64,000 nt of DNA from Rhodobacteraceae bacterium DSL-40 (GTDB lineage: Bacteria > Pseudomonadota > Alphaproteobacteria > Rhodobacterales > Rhodobacteraceae), in the NCBI GenBank assembly GCA_003258405.1, contig QKPN01000005.1, positions 124,001 through 188,000 on the forward strand, given 5' to 3'. Positions 11,039 to 20,980 of the stretch are shown here, one piece after another. Both the position numbers and the translations under genes were made by a program. The notes beneath the pieces are model-generated. The model saw nothing but the letters and a program-made list of their open reading frames with translations, was not told where the DNA came from and searched no databases. The stretch's first letter is position 1. Every line of letters begins with the position of its first letter.

Positions 11039-13213
11039 TCAGACCGGGAGGCCCGCCGCCATCTGGGCCGCCTTCGCCTCGCGGCGGCGGAGGTGGAGGA
11101 TCGGCTCGGTATAGCCCGAGGGCTGTTCCATGCCCTTGAAGATCAGATCCCGCGCCGCCTGGAAGGCGATCGAGGCATCGTAATCGGGCGCCATGTCGCG
11201 ATAGGCCGGATCGCCCGCATTCTGGCCATCGACCGCGACGGCCATCCGCCGCAGGCTCGCCTCGACCTCCTCGGCGGTGATGAGCCCGTGGAGCAGCCAG
11301 TTCGCGAGATACTGCGAGGAAATCCGCAGCGTCGCACGGTCCTCCATCAGGGCGATGTCGTTGATGTCGGGCACCTTCGAGCAGCCGATGCCCTGCTCGA
11401 CCCAGCGCACCACATAGCCGAGGATCGACTGGCAGTTGTTGTCGAGCTCGCGCGCCACATCGGCATCCGAGAGGTTGCGCCCCGCGAGGAGCGGCGGGGT
11501 GAGCAGATCCCGACGCCGCGCCTTGGGCCGCGCGCGCAGCTCGGCCTGCCGCGCGGCGACATCGACCTGGTGGTAATGCGTCGCATGCAGCGTCGCGGCG
11601 GTGGGCGAGGGCACCCAGGCGGTGTTCGCGCCCGCCATCGGATGCCCGGCCTTGGTCGCGAGCATCTCGGCCATGGCGTCGGGCTTGGCCCACATGCCCT
11701 TGCCGATCTGCGCCTTGCCCGGCAGCCCGGCGGCAAGGCCCGTATCGACATTGCCGTCCTCATAGGCCTTGAGCCAGGCGGCGTCCTTCATCTCGCCCTT
11801 GGGAATGACCGGGCCCGCCAGCATCGAGGTATGGATCTCGTCCCCGGTTCGGTCGAGGAAGCCGGTGTTGATGAAGACGACCCGGTCCTTCACCGCGCGG
11901 ATGCATTCGGCGAGATTGGCCGAGGTCCGGCGCTCCTCGTCCATGATGCCGAGCTTCACCGTGTTGCGCGGCAGGCCGAGCATGTCCTCGACGCGGGCAT
12001 AGAGCTTGTCGGCGAAGGCGACCTCCGCGGGCCCGTGCATCTTGGGCTTCACCACATAGACCGAACCGGCGCGCGAATTGCGCGGGCCCTCGGTCTTCTT
12101 CAGGTCGTGGATCGCGCAGGCGACGGTGACGGCGGCATCGAGCATGCCCTCCGGCGTCTCGGCGCCCTCGTGGAGCACCGCGTCGGTCGTCATCAGATGG
12201 CCGACATTGCGCACCAGCAGAAGCGCGCGGCCCTGCAGCACCAGCGGCGTGCCGTCGGGCGCGCTCAGCACCTTGTCGGCGGCGAGGTTCCGCGTCATCG
12301 GCTTGCCGCCCTTCTCGAAGGTCTCGGCAAGATCGCCCCGCATCAGCCCGAGCCAGTTCGCATAGACCGCGACCTTGTCCTCGGCATCGACCGCCGCGAC
12401 GCTGTCCTCGCAATCCTGGATCGCGGTGAGCGCGGATTCGAGCACGACATCGCGCAGCCCGGAGGGGCTCGCCGCGCCCACCGGATGATCCGGGTCGATC
12501 ACCAGCTCGATGTGGAGCCCGTTGTGGCGCAGCATCCAGGAGGCGGTCGTGCCGCTCTCGGCAAAGCCGACGAACTGCGCCGGATCGGCCAGCGGCAGGG
12601 TTTTGCCGTTCGCCGTGGCGACGAAGGCCGCACCATCGCGCCCGTAGGCCGTCACGTCGGCATGGCTCGCCCCGGCAAGCGGAACGGCTTCGTCGAGGAA
12701 ACCCGCCGCCCAGGCCACCGCCTCCGCTCCGCGGGCCGGATCGAAGCCGGGGCCGGCCGGGGTGCCCGGCAGCGCATCGGTGCCGTAGAGCGCATCATAG
12801 AGCGAGCCCCAGCGCGCATTCGCGGCATTGAGGGCAAAGCGCGCGTTCATCACCGGCACCACGAGCTGCGGTCCCGCGACCCGCGCGATCTCCGGGTCGA
12901 CCTCGCCGGTCCCGATCTCGAAGGCCGGGCCGTCCGGCACGAGATAGCCGATCTCCGCGAGATACCCCTCATAGGCTTCCGCATCCCACGGCTCGCCCCG
13001 CCGCGCCGAAAGCCAGGCGTCGATCCGGCGCTGGAGGTCGCGCCGCGCGTCGAGCAGGTCGCGGTTCTCGGGCGCCAGCTCGGTGAGGAGCGCCGCATAG
13101 CCCTGCCAGAACTGCTCCGGAGAGACGCCGGTCTCCGGCAGCACCTCCTCCTCGATCAATCCGGCAAGCTCTGCCGCAACCTGAAGCCCCGATCGTGTGA
13201 CATATTGGCTCAT
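11039..13213 (-). CDS. glcB: Malate synthase G
   Basis: 724 residues, the normal length of the monomeric G isoform. It condenses glyoxylate and acetyl-CoA to malate in the cytoplasm (glyoxylate shunt or glycolate use). Family-typical stretches are present: [30 protein letters not shown] near 120-150, the linked regions around [16 protein letters not shown] and [14 protein letters not shown], and [13 protein letters not shown] with HYHQVDV toward the C-terminus. It stands alone, with 757 bp of gene-free DNA upstream. No isocitrate lyase gene is in the window. Confidence 0.96.
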   Translation of the reverse strand: MSQYVTRSGLQVAAELAGLIEEEVLPETGVSPEQFWQGYAALLTELAPENRDLLDARRDLQRRIDAWLSARRGEPWDAEAYEGYLAEIGYLVPDGPAFEIGTGEVDPEIARVAGPQLVVPVMNARFALNAANARWGSLYDALYGTDALPGTPAGPGFDPARGAEAVAWAAGFLDEAVPLAGASHADVTAYGRDGAAFVATANGKTLPLADPAQFVGFAESGTTASWMLRHNGLHIELVIDPDHPVGAASPSGLRDVVLESALTAIQDCEDSVAAVDAEDKVAVYANWLGLMRGDLAETFEKGGKPMTRNLAADKVLSAPDGTPLVLQGRALLLVRNVGHLMTTDAVLHEGAETPEGMLDAAVTVACAIHDLKKTEGPRNSRAGSVYVVKPKMHGPAEVAFADKLYARVEDMLGLPRNTVKLGIMDEERRTSANLAECIRAVKDRVVFINTGFLDRTGDEIHTSMLAGPVIPKGEMKDAAWLKAYEDGNVDTGLAAGLPGKAQIGKGMWAKPDAMAEMLATKAGHPMAGANTAWVPSPTAATLHATHYHQVDVAARQAELRARPKARRRDLLTPPLLAGRNLSDADVARELDNNCQSILGYVVRWVEQGIGCSKVPDINDIALMEDRATLRISSQYLANWLLHGLITAEEVEASLRRMAVAVDGQNAGDPAYRDMAPDYDASIAFQAARDLIFKGMEQPSGYTEPILHLRRREAKAAQMAAGLPV

Positions 13214-13970
13214 GCCGTTCTTCCGCTCCCTGATACCCTGTGCCGCGCCGGTGCGCGGCCATCCTCCCTCCTGCTAGCGGTTTTCGAAACGAGCGAAAAG
13301 CCCACGCCGCCCGGCGCGGTGCCCGGAACGCCCTCCCGGCCCGCCGATCGCCGCCGCCTGAGGAGGCTCTGGGCAGGGAAGCGGCGCGGGCCTGGGTGCA
13401 GGACCGGACGCATCAGCTCGGCCTCAGCCCAAAGCGTGACGCTGCTTGGGGAGGGTCTCGGGGTGGCGCGGCAGATGTCATCGCCGGTTACGGTCCTGCC
13501 CATGGCGTCCGGATCTGAACTGCCCTTTCCGCGAGCACTTACCGCTCACAAGCCGCACAAAATAGTGATGTTGGGTGTGCCTTTTGCGCATCCGCCAGGT
13601 GCTGCCGACCGGCGCCATTTTCTCCGCCGCCACGGAAGGCGAAGCTGTGAAAGAAGGCCGCCATTCATGATTTGTTTACAACTATTTCCAATTAAATCAA
13701 TGCATTGATTTCATTTTCACGGTGAAAAGCCCTTGTTTCACCGCCGGGATACCTTCCCCGCGCCGCCGGGCCACGCCCCCGAACGGCCGCGCTCCGGCCC
13801 TGATCGCCTATTAGGAGAATGGCGGGTCCAGAATGCACCTTCGTCTACTTGACGCGCGCTGCCATGGGGCGGAGGAAGGGTAGGTCGCGGATGCTGCGGC
13901 ATCTGCCAGTGCCTGGCAGGGAACGAAGACAGCAGGGGGCGGGGGGCTTTGCTCTCCCCGCGCGCAACAA
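13214..13970. other. 757-bp gene-free region with an AT-rich palindromic block
   Basis: The region lies between the divergent malate synthase and ammonia-lyase genes. Open frames here lack coding character or family likeness. The only marked structure is the AT-rich block at about 13670-13742 with two adjacent palindromes (listed separately). Confidence 0.5.
13694..13742. promoter_or_regulatory. Two adjacent palindromes, candidate operator
   Basis: aaatcaatgcattgattt (13694-13711) is a perfect 18-bp palindrome. Directly after it come ttttcac-g-gtgaaaa (13714-13728) and a third half-site tttcacc (13736-13742), which can also pair with ggtgaaa at 13721-13727. The block is strikingly AT-rich for this genome and sits about 230 bp before the ammonia-lyase start and 480 bp before glcB. 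It looks like tandem sites for a dimeric regulator. Which gene it controls is not known. Confidence 0.5.
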
Positions 13971-15209
13971 ATGGGACGCGAGATCGTAAGACGACCCTAC
14001 GAGGCGGCCTATCCGTTCACCCTCGTCCTGAACGGACAGGCCCGTCGCGATCTGCCCTGGAACGCCGGGCAGGATGCCATCCTGAACGAGGCCGCCTTCG
14101 AGGAGGCCCGTGCCGCGGTGGCCTCCTGGCCGGGCTATGCCCCGACCCCGCTCCGCTCCCTCGAGGGCCTTGCCGCCGAAGCCGCCGTTGCGGAGCTCCA
14201 TTACAAGGACGAGGCCGGCCGCTTCGGTCTCGGCAGCTTCAAGGCCCTCGGCGGCGCCTATGCGGTGGCCCGTCTTCTCTGCCGCGAGCTCTCGGCCCGT
14301 CTGGGCATCCCCGTCTCGATGCAGGACATCGCCTCCGGGCGCTTTGCCGATGCCGCCGCCGGGATCACCGTCAGCTGCGCGACCGACGGCAATCACGGCC
14401 GCGCCGTCGCCTGGGGCGCCTGGCGCTTCGGATGCCGCTGCGTGATCTTCATTCATGCCTCCGTCTCCGAGCACCGGCAGCGCGCGATGGAGGCCTTCGG
14501 CGCCGAAGTGCGGCGCACGGCCGAAACCTACGACGACTGCCAGCGGCTCTCCCGGGAGCTCGCGGCCTCCGAAGGCTGGTTCATCGTCTCCGACACCACC
14601 GGGCCCGGCTGCGGCGACGAGGTGCCGCGCGATGTCATGCAGGGCTACGAGATCTCCGCCTGGGAAGCCTGCAACGCGCTCGATGCCCCGCCGACCCATG
14701 TGTTCCTGCAAACCGGAGTCGGTGGCTTCGCCGCGGCGGTGGCCGGTCAGATCACCCGCCGCTGGGGATCGTCCCGGCCACTCGTCATCCTGGCCGATCC
14801 CGACCGCGCGGCCTGCTGGCTCGAAAGCTTCCGGATCGGCGCGCCGACGCCAGTCACCGGCAGCCTCGACACGTTGATGGCGGGCCTCGCCTGCGGTGAG
14901 GTCTCTTCGCTGGCATGGAGCATTCTCAGGGACCACGCGGACGCCGTGATGGCGATCGATGATTCCGCCGCCGTCGAGATGATGCGGCGCCTCGCGCGGC
15001 CGAGGGGCCGGGACCCGGAGATCATCGCCGGAGAATCGGCCGTCGCCGGCCTCGCCGCGCTGATGGCGGCCGCAAGCGATGCCGAGGTGCGCGCGGTCCT
15101 GAAGCTTGACGGAAATTCGCGCGTGCTTGTCTTCGGCACCGAAGGGGCGACGGACCCGGAGCTCTATCGCGAGCTGGTCGATACCGTTCCGGCCGGTCTC
15201 GACGCCTGA
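13971..15209 (+). CDS. dpaL: Diaminopropionate ammonia-lyase (PLP enzyme)
   Basis: 412 residues, fold type II PLP family. The PLP-lysine motif is in GLGSFKALGGAYA (~residues 85-97), followed by a loop typical of this enzyme (TDGNHGRAVAWGA) and a Gly-rich phosphate-binding stretch (QTGVGGFAAAVAGQI). Family knowledge: it deaminates 2,3-diaminopropionate to pyruvate and ammonia (EC 4.3.1.15), acting on the D and L forms. Length agrees with YgeX/DpaL. It is monocistronic here, with the modE promoter 56 bp downstream of its stop. No strong ribosome-binding site precedes the ATG. Confidence 0.88.
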   Translation: MGREIVRRPYEAAYPFTLVLNGQARRDLPWNAGQDAILNEAAFEEARAAVASWPGYAPTPLRSLEGLAAEAAVAELHYKDEAGRFGLGSFKALGGAYAVARLLCRELSARLGIPVSMQDIASGRFADAAAGITVSCATDGNHGRAVAWGAWRFGCRCVIFIHASVSEHRQRAMEAFGAEVRRTAETYDDCQRLSRELAASEGWFIVSDTTGPGCGDEVPRDVMQGYEISAWEACNALDAPPTHVFLQTGVGGFAAAVAGQITRRWGSSRPLVILADPDRAACWLESFRIGAPTPVTGSLDTLMAGLACGEVSSLAWSILRDHADAVMAIDDSAAVEMMRRLARPRGRDPEIIAGESAVAGLAALMAAASDAEVRAVLKLDGNSRVLVFGTEGATDPELYRELVDTVPAGLDA

Positions 15210-15265
15210 TCCGATCCGAACGGAAAATTCGACAACCATTCTTGGGCTTTACGCGAAGTTGGCGT

Positions 15266-15294
15266 ATCGATATATAGATTTAGTATATAGCGAT
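15266..15294. promoter_or_regulatory. ModE operator (molybdate-responsive palindrome)
   Basis: atcgatatata - 7 bp - tatatagcgat. Read on the other strand, the right half is ATCGCTATATA, the exact half-site of the E. coli ModE box; the left half has one difference. It lies 15 bp before the modE start and probably overlaps its promoter, which implies repression of modEABC by Mo-bound ModE. Confidence 0.88.
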
Positions 15295-15308
15295 TCCCGG
15301 ATCCCCTC

Positions 15309-16103
15309 ATGCCTGCCCTGCGCGCCGAAGTGTCTCTTGCCGGCCCCGATGCTGCTCCGCTTGGCCACGCACGTGTCCGGCTGCTGGAAGCCGTGGGGCG
15401 GGAGGGCAGCATTTCCGCCGCGGCGCGCGCCATGGGCGTGACCTACAAGGCGGCCTGGGATGGCGTCGAAGCGATCAACAATCTCGTGGGCCGCCCGGTC
15501 GTGGAGGCGCGGACGGGCGGCAAACGCGGGGGAGGGGCCCGGCTTACGGACGACGGCATCAGGCTTATCGAGGCTTTCCACCGGCTCGAGGCGGAGCTTG
15601 CCGCGAGCTTCACGCGGCTCGAGGCGGAACTGCTCGGGACCGGTATTTCCTCGGCCAGTGTCATGTGGGGGTTCTTCATGCGAACGAGCGCGCGCAATGC
15701 GCTGCGAGGTCAGGTTGCGGAGGTCGTGGACGGCGCGGTCAATGCGGAAGTCACCCTCGCGATCACCGATGAGATCAGGCTCTCCGCGATCATCACCCGC
15801 GACAGCCTGCGCGAGCTTGGCCTCTTTCCGGGGCGTCAGGCGACGGCGCTCATAAAGGCGCCCTTCGTCATTCTCGCCCCCGCCGGCGAGGCCCTGCGAA
15901 CCTCGATGGGCAACCGACTCGAGGGGGTGATCACCCGGGTGGAGCCGGGCGCCGTGAACGCGGAGGTCTCGCTCGAGATCGCGGCAGGCAAGACGCTCGT
16001 CTCGATCGTCACCCTGCGCAGCGTGGAGCGGCTGGGCCTCGCCCCCGGTGTCCGGGCCTGCGCGCTGATTGACGCATCGAACATCATCCTTGCCGTAAAC
16101 TGA
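15309..16103 (+). CDS. modE: Molybdate-responsive transcriptional regulator ModE
   Basis: 264 residues. N-terminal winged helix (~20-110; GREGSISAAARAMGVTYKAAWDGVEAINN is the LysR-like helix-turn-helix of ModE) and two C-terminal Mop domains (~125-190 and ~197-262; SARNALRGQVAEVVDGAVNAEV and GNRLEGVITRVEPGAVNAEV) that bind molybdate. It heads the mod operon, 22 bp before modA, and has a ModE box in its own promoter, so autoregulation is likely. Confidence 0.95.
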   Translation: MPALRAEVSLAGPDAAPLGHARVRLLEAVGREGSISAAARAMGVTYKAAWDGVEAINNLVGRPVVEARTGGKRGGGARLTDDGIRLIEAFHRLEAELAASFTRLEAELLGTGISSASVMWGFFMRTSARNALRGQVAEVVDGAVNAEVTLAITDEIRLSAIITRDSLRELGLFPGRQATALIKAPFVILAPAGEALRTSMGNRLEGVITRVEPGAVNAEVSLEIAAGKTLVSIVTLRSVERLGLAPGVRACALIDASNIILAVN

Positions 16104-16125
16104 CCCAGCGGGAGCTCCCGACCCA

Positions 16126-16869
16126 ATGACACGATTGATGCTTGCCCTCCTTGTGACCGCCACGGCCGGAACGGCTGATGCCGGTCAGACCAATGTTGCC
16201 GTCGCGGCGAACTTTACCGGCGCGGCAAAGGACATCGCCGAAGCCTTCAAGGCCGCCACCGGTGACGAGGCGGTGCTGAGTTTCGGCTCGACCGGCCAGC
16301 TCTATACCCAGATCGCACAGGGCGCGCCGTTCGACGTCTTTCTGGCCGCAGACAACGTGCGGCCGGATCTCGCCGTGACGGAAGGCTTCGCGGTCGAGGG
16401 CACGGAATTCACCTATGCCATCGGTCAGCTCGCGCTCTGGAGCAGGGACACCGCCCTGGTGAACGGTGCGGAGACGATGAAGCGGGGAGACTTCCACAAG
16501 CTTGCCATCGCCAACCCCGAGACTGCGCCCTACGGCGCCGCGGCCGTGCAGGTGATGCAGGCGCTCGATGTCTTCGAGGCGCTCTTCCCGAAAGTCGTTC
16601 AGGGCAACAACATTGCCCAGACCTACCAGTTCGTCGAAACGGGGAATGCGGAGCTCGGCTTCGTCGCCTATTCGCAGATCGCCGCCTCGGACGAAGGGTC
16701 GCGCTGGCTCGTCGATCCCGCGCTCTACGATCCGATCCGCCAGGATGCCGTGTTGCTGCAGGCCGGGGCGGGCAATGCCGCGGCGCAGGCGTTTCTCGAT
16801 TTCCTGAAGGGGCCCGAGGCCGCAGCCGTGATCGAGCGCTACGGCTACGCCATCGAAAAAGGCGACTGA
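16126..16869 (+). CDS. modA: Molybdate ABC transporter periplasmic binding protein
   Basis: 247 residues with an N-terminal signal peptide (~1-20, ending ADA). Typical ModA motifs follow: [62 protein letters not shown] and [13 protein letters not shown]. It captures molybdate in the periplasm for ModBC. It is 22 bp after modE and 11 bp before modB. Confidence 0.96.
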   Translation: MTRLMLALLVTATAGTADAGQTNVAVAANFTGAAKDIAEAFKAATGDEAVLSFGSTGQLYTQIAQGAPFDVFLAADNVRPDLAVTEGFAVEGTEFTYAIGQLALWSRDTALVNGAETMKRGDFHKLAIANPETAPYGAAAVQVMQALDVFEALFPKVVQGNNIAQTYQFVETGNAELGFVAYSQIAASDEGSRWLVDPALYDPIRQDAVLLQAGAGNAAAQAFLDFLKGPEAAAVIERYGYAIEKGD

Positions 16870-16880
16870 GGGCCGCGACG

Positions 16881-17549
16881 ATGGACTGGGCGCCCATCCT
16901 GCTCACGCTGAAGCTTGCCTCGCTCACGACGGTCATCCTGCTTCTGCTGGGAACGCCGCTGGCCTGGTGGCTGGCCCGGACCCGGAGCCGATGGAAGGAT
17001 GTGGTGGCAACGCTGGTGGCACTGCCGCTCGTGTTGCCGCCGACCGTTCTCGGCTTCTATCTCCTCATTGCGCTTGGCCCTCACGGGCCGGGTGGGGCGC
17101 TTGCCGGTCTCTGGGGCGCGCGCACCCTGGCCTTCAGCTTCGAGGGGCTGGTGATCGGCTCGGTGATCTACTCGATGCCGTTCGTGGTGCAGCCGGTCCG
17201 GAACGCTTTCGAGGCGCTGGGCGAACGGCCGCTGGAGGTGGCGGCGACCTTGCGTGCCTCTCCGCTGGATGCCTTTCTGACCGTGGCGCTGCCGCTGGCC
17301 CGGCCTGGGATCCTGTCGGGCACGGTGCTTGGGTTTGCCCATACGGTCGGGGAGTTCGGCGTGGTGCTCATGATCGGCGGGAACATTCCCGGCGAGACGA
17401 AGGTGCTGTCGATTGCGATCTACGATTATGTCGAGACGCTCGACTGGGCGAAGGCGCATCTCTACGCGGGGGGCATGCTGGCGTTTTCCTTCGCGGTCAT
17501 CCTCACGATGATGACGCTCGAGCGCCGCACCCGGGAGCTGTCGAAGTGA
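16881..17549 (+). CDS. modB: Molybdate ABC transporter permease
   Basis: 222 residues with about five membrane helices and the ABC permease coupling loop ([29 protein letters not shown]). Further ModB marks are [13 protein letters not shown] and [11 protein letters not shown]. Its stop overlaps the modC GTG start by 4 bp (GTGA), giving translational coupling. Confidence 0.95.
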   Translation: MDWAPILLTLKLASLTTVILLLLGTPLAWWLARTRSRWKDVVATLVALPLVLPPTVLGFYLLIALGPHGPGGALAGLWGARTLAFSFEGLVIGSVIYSMPFVVQPVRNAFEALGERPLEVAATLRASPLDAFLTVALPLARPGILSGTVLGFAHTVGEFGVVLMIGGNIPGETKVLSIAIYDYVETLDWAKAHLYAGGMLAFSFAVILTMMTLERRTRELSK

Positions 17550-18685
17550 CCGGCACTGCAGGGCTTTCGGCGCACTTTCGGGGAAAGGTCGGAAGCTTCG
17601 ACCTCGCTGCGTCATTCGAAGCGCCCGCACGCGGGATCACCGCGCTCTTTGGCCCGTCGGGGTGCGGCAAGACGACGGTGCTCCGCTGCATCGCGGGCCT
17701 TCAGACGATGCCGGAGGGACGGTTCTCGCTCGCAGGCGAGGTCTGGCAGGAGGGGGCGCGATGCCGTCCGCCGCATCAGCGGCCGGTCGGCTATGTGTTT
17801 CAGGAGGCGAGCCTCTTCCCGCATCTGACGGTGCGGCGGAACCTTGACTATGGCTACCGCCGGGCGCTGAAGCAGGGTGCGGCCGGGCTGGTGCGGTTCG
17901 ACGAGGTCGTCGAGCTCCTGGGGATCGAGCCGCTGCTTCAGCGCTGGCCGGTCAGGCTATCGGGGGGCGAACGCCAGCGCGTGGCAATCGGGCGGGCGCT
18001 GCTGTCTCAGCCGAGGCTCCTGCTGATGGACGAGCCACTCGCAGCCCTCGACCGGTTCAGCAAGGACGAGATCCTGCCGTATCTTGAGCGGCTGCGGGAT
18101 ACGCTGCCGATGCCGGTGCTTTACGTGAGCCATGACATTTCCGAGGTGGAGCGGCTGGCCGATCATATCGTGCTCCTGCACGAGGGCCGGGTGATCGGCG
18201 CCGGGCCGCTCGAGGCGGTTCAGGCCGATCCGGCGATGCCGATCGCGCGGCTGCCCGATGCCGGGGTCGCCCTGCGCGCCAGGGTTCTCCGCCATGACGC
18301 GGCATACGGGCTTTCGACGCTTGCGGTCGATGGCGCGGAGCTGATCGTCCCGGGGGCGCTTGGCGGGGCCGGAGTGCTGCACCGGATCCGCATCTCGGCC
18401 TCCGATGTGAGCCTCGCGCTGGACCGGCCGGCCCAGAGCACGATCCTCAATGTCCTGCCCTCCCGCATTCTTTCGGCCGACTGCCGCGATCCGTTCCTCG
18501 TCATCGTCGTTCTGGGGCTCGGCCCGGAGGGCGATGGTGCGCGCATTCTGGCGCGCATCAGCCGTCGCTCCTGGGACGGGCTCGGGCTGGCGCCGGGGCA
18601 GGCTGTGTTTGCCCAGATCAAGGGAATGGCGCTGCTCTCGGGCAGGGGGGCGATTCCTGCGCAGGGTGAGGTGCCGCGCTCATGA
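17546..18685 (+). CDS. modC: Molybdate ABC transporter ATP-binding protein
   Basis: 379 residues from a GTG that overlaps the modB stop. Walker A is GPSGCGKTT (~37), the signature is [17 protein letters not shown], Walker B is [12 protein letters not shown], and the H-loop is [12 protein letters not shown]. The C-terminal Mop/TOBE-like domain (~290-355) is normal for ModC. The gene's last 6 bp overlap the end of the convergent TAXI gene. Confidence 0.95.
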   Translation: MTGTAGLSAHFRGKVGSFDLAASFEAPARGITALFGPSGCGKTTVLRCIAGLQTMPEGRFSLAGEVWQEGARCRPPHQRPVGYVFQEASLFPHLTVRRNLDYGYRRALKQGAAGLVRFDEVVELLGIEPLLQRWPVRLSGGERQRVAIGRALLSQPRLLLMDEPLAALDRFSKDEILPYLERLRDTLPMPVLYVSHDISEVERLADHIVLLHEGRVIGAGPLEAVQADPAMPIARLPDAGVALRARVLRHDAAYGLSTLAVDGAELIVPGALGGAGVLHRIRISASDVSLALDRPAQSTILNVLPSRILSADCRDPFLVIVVLGLGPEGDGARILARISRRSWDGLGLAPGQAVFAQIKGMALLSGRGAIPAQGEVPRS

Positions 18686-20017
18686 GGTCGGTTCTGGCGG
18701 CGCGTCTTCGTCGCCGAAAAGCTGCCGCCGCTTGCGCTCGAGCTGCTGGCGCACAAGGTTGATGTGCACGCGCATGGTGTAGGCGTACTCCCGATAGCGC
18801 ATGGGCAGGGAGAGTTTTGAGACCTCGCGCTCGACATCCCCGAGACGGCTCTCGAGATCCTCGAGCTCCGCGGCATCGGAGGCATTCCCGGCCGCGCGCT
18901 CGATATCGCGCAGTTCGGGATAGCGGCGGTAGACACGGGACCGCATCTGCCATTCGTAGAGGCCGGGCAGCACCCGCATGAGCGGGACGACTACGACGAG
19001 CAACGGCACCAGCAGGAGTGCGAAGCTGTTGACCTGGGCGACTATCCAGTAGGGCAGGAAGCGATAGAGCGGGCTTGGCGGCTTCTTGAGCAGGTCTGCG
19101 GCCTGGGGGTTCATCGGCATCGCGACATTCATCTCGGACGGAAACTCGTCTTCGTTGGTGATGAGGTCGCGGGAGGAATGCACCTTCCGCGCCGCGGCGA
19201 TCAGGCGATCGACAAGGGCAGGGTGGAGATTGTCGCGGGCGACGAGACGGCCAACCATCGCGATCAGATCGATGTCGGCCGGAGGATGCTCCGCGGCATA
19301 GTCGAAGCCCGCGCGGGGGATCGTCGCCTGGCGCACGAAGGGAAGCTGGCGGGTGAGCGCAGTGCCATCCCGGATCGAGGCGGTCGTGACGGTGGTATCC
19401 TGGAAGAGTGGCTGGAGGTAGGGGGCGGTCACCGGAGCGACGAAAACCGATGCGTCGGCTTCGCCGGAGAGGAGCGCCGCGCCCGCCTGATCTCCGCCAA
19501 GCGGCAGGAAGGTGTTGCTCTCGAGGCCCTGCCCGGCAACGCCTGCAAGCGCGTCGATCACGAAGCGCGTCCCGCTGCCTTCGGCCCCGCCTGCAATGCG
19601 GAGGTTGCGCCAGTGTGCAGGGTCCGCAGGTGTCTCGAGGGCGCCGCGGTGCATGATCCAGAGCGGCTCGAGAAAGGTCGCGGCGAGTGCGGAGACCGGC
19701 CGGTCGGCCGGCACGGGCACGCCGCCCTGTAGAAACGCGACGTCTGCGTCGGCATCCGGCCCTGCCACCCGCGCCGCGTTCTCGACCGATCCTGCGGTTT
19801 CAAGGATCGTGACCTTGATGCCGTCCCGGGCGAGGATCTGGCGATAGCGATCGGCAAAGCCATAATAGGCGCTGCCTTGGCTGCCGGCGGCGATGACGAC
19901 GGCGTCGGGCGGCAGAAGTGCCATCACTCGCTTGTAGACAAAGACCAGCACGGCAACGGTCAGGGCCACCAGAAACAGCAGCTTGACCCAGGTCAGATCG
20001 AGTCGTTCAAGCCTCAT
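18680..20017 (-). CDS. Membrane-anchored TAXI-family TRAP solute-binding protein
   Basis: 445 residues. A membrane anchor at ~12-32 replaces a cleaved signal peptide. Residues ~40-320 are a TAXI-type binding domain ([51 protein letters not shown]). A second membrane segment at ~345-370 ([21 protein letters not shown]) is followed by a charged helical tail of ~80 residues. TAXI proteins normally serve TRAP transporters, but no TRAP membrane subunit is in the window. The tethered form with a cytoplasmic tail is seen in some TAXI proteins; its substrate is unknown. It lies 86 bp after trpA on the same strand. Confidence 0.75.
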   Translation of the reverse strand: MRLERLDLTWVKLLFLVALTVAVLVFVYKRVMALLPPDAVVIAAGSQGSAYYGFADRYRQILARDGIKVTILETAGSVENAARVAGPDADADVAFLQGGVPVPADRPVSALAATFLEPLWIMHRGALETPADPAHWRNLRIAGGAEGSGTRFVIDALAGVAGQGLESNTFLPLGGDQAGAALLSGEADASVFVAPVTAPYLQPLFQDTTVTTASIRDGTALTRQLPFVRQATIPRAGFDYAAEHPPADIDLIAMVGRLVARDNLHPALVDRLIAAARKVHSSRDLITNEDEFPSEMNVAMPMNPQAADLLKKPPSPLYRFLPYWIVAQVNSFALLLVPLLVVVVPLMRVLPGLYEWQMRSRVYRRYPELRDIERAAGNASDAAELEDLESRLGDVEREVSKLSLPMRYREYAYTMRVHINLVRQQLERKRRQLFGDEDAPPEPTS

Positions 20018-20103
20018 CGCGCAGCCTCTCTCTCGGGCCCTGGCCGTGCAGGGTCGCAGAAAGGATAGCGGTGATGCCTATGCGAGCAAACCCCCGCAGG
20101 AAA

Positions 20104-20895
20104 TCAGGCGTTGTGAACGGCCTCTGCCAGGGAGGCGACAAAAGTCAGGATCTGGTCGACGGGTTCTCCGCGGCCGATGCGCTCGACGATGGCCGAGCCA
20201 ATCACGGCGCCATCGGCAATGCCCGCAATGGATGCGGCGCCCTCCGGGGTCTTGATGCCAAAGCCGACACAGACAGGAAGATCGGTCGCGGCCTTGATCC
20301 GCGAGACCTCGGGGCCGACGGATGCGGCATTTGCCTCGGCGGAGCCGGTGATGCCGGTGATCGAGACGTAGTAGACGAAACCGGAGGTGTTGGTCAGCAC
20401 CTTCGGCAGCCGGCGCGCGTCGGTCGTCGGGGTTGCAAGGCGGATGAAGTTGAGGCCGGCCGCCTGTGCCGGAAGGCAGAGCTCCTCGTCCTCCTCGGGC
20501 GGCAGATCCACGATGATGAGCCCGTCGACGCCGGCCTCGCGCGCTTCGGCCAGGAAGGTATCGACGCCGCGCGAATAGACCGGATTGTAGTAGCCCATGA
20601 GCACGATCGGGGTCCGTGCATCCGTTTCCCGGAAGGCACGGACCATGTCGAGCGTGTCCTTCATGGTTTGCCCGGCTTCGAGCGCGCGCTGCCCGGCAAG
20701 CTGGATCGCGGGCCCGTCGGCCATCGGATCGGTGAAGGGCATGCCCATTTCGATCACGTCGACACCGGCGGCCGGAAGGCCCTTGATGAGGTCCAGCGAC
20801 GCGGCGCGGTCGGGGTCTCCTGCCATCACGAAGGCAACGAAGGCCTTGCGGTTCTGTTCCTTCAGGCGGGCGAATGTTTCCTCGATGCGGGTCAT
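20104..20895 (-). CDS. trpA: Tryptophan synthase alpha subunit
   Basis: 263 residues. It cleaves indole-3-glycerol phosphate to indole and glyceraldehyde-3-phosphate. The catalytic Glu is in [19 protein letters not shown] (with the catalytic Asp in DP-M-A-D-G), and the phosphate-binding end is in [14 protein letters not shown] and [14 protein letters not shown]. trpB is not adjacent, which departs from the common trpBA layout. The next gene upstream is an unrelated FAD oxidase. Confidence 0.96.
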   Translation of the reverse strand: MTRIEETFARLKEQNRKAFVAFVMAGDPDRAASLDLIKGLPAAGVDVIEMGMPFTDPMADGPAIQLAGQRALEAGQTMKDTLDMVRAFRETDARTPIVLMGYYNPVYSRGVDTFLAEAREAGVDGLIIVDLPPEEDEELCLPAQAAGLNFIRLATPTTDARRLPKVLTNTSGFVYYVSITGITGSAEANAASVGPEVSRIKAATDLPVCVGFGIKTPEGAASIAGIADGAVIGSAIVERIGRGEPVDQILTFVASLAEAVHNA

Positions 20896-20980
20896 GGGGG
20901 TCCTCTTGCAGCGGTCGCCCCGACTAGCCCGATGGCGGGTCGAAAATCAATGTGGAAACGGCAGGAGGGACTGGGCTGTC

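Noticed and set aside
13240-13518. 92-residue frame upstream of glcB
   Set aside because: Arg/Ala/Pro-rich, no ribosome-binding site and no family features; treated as non-coding.
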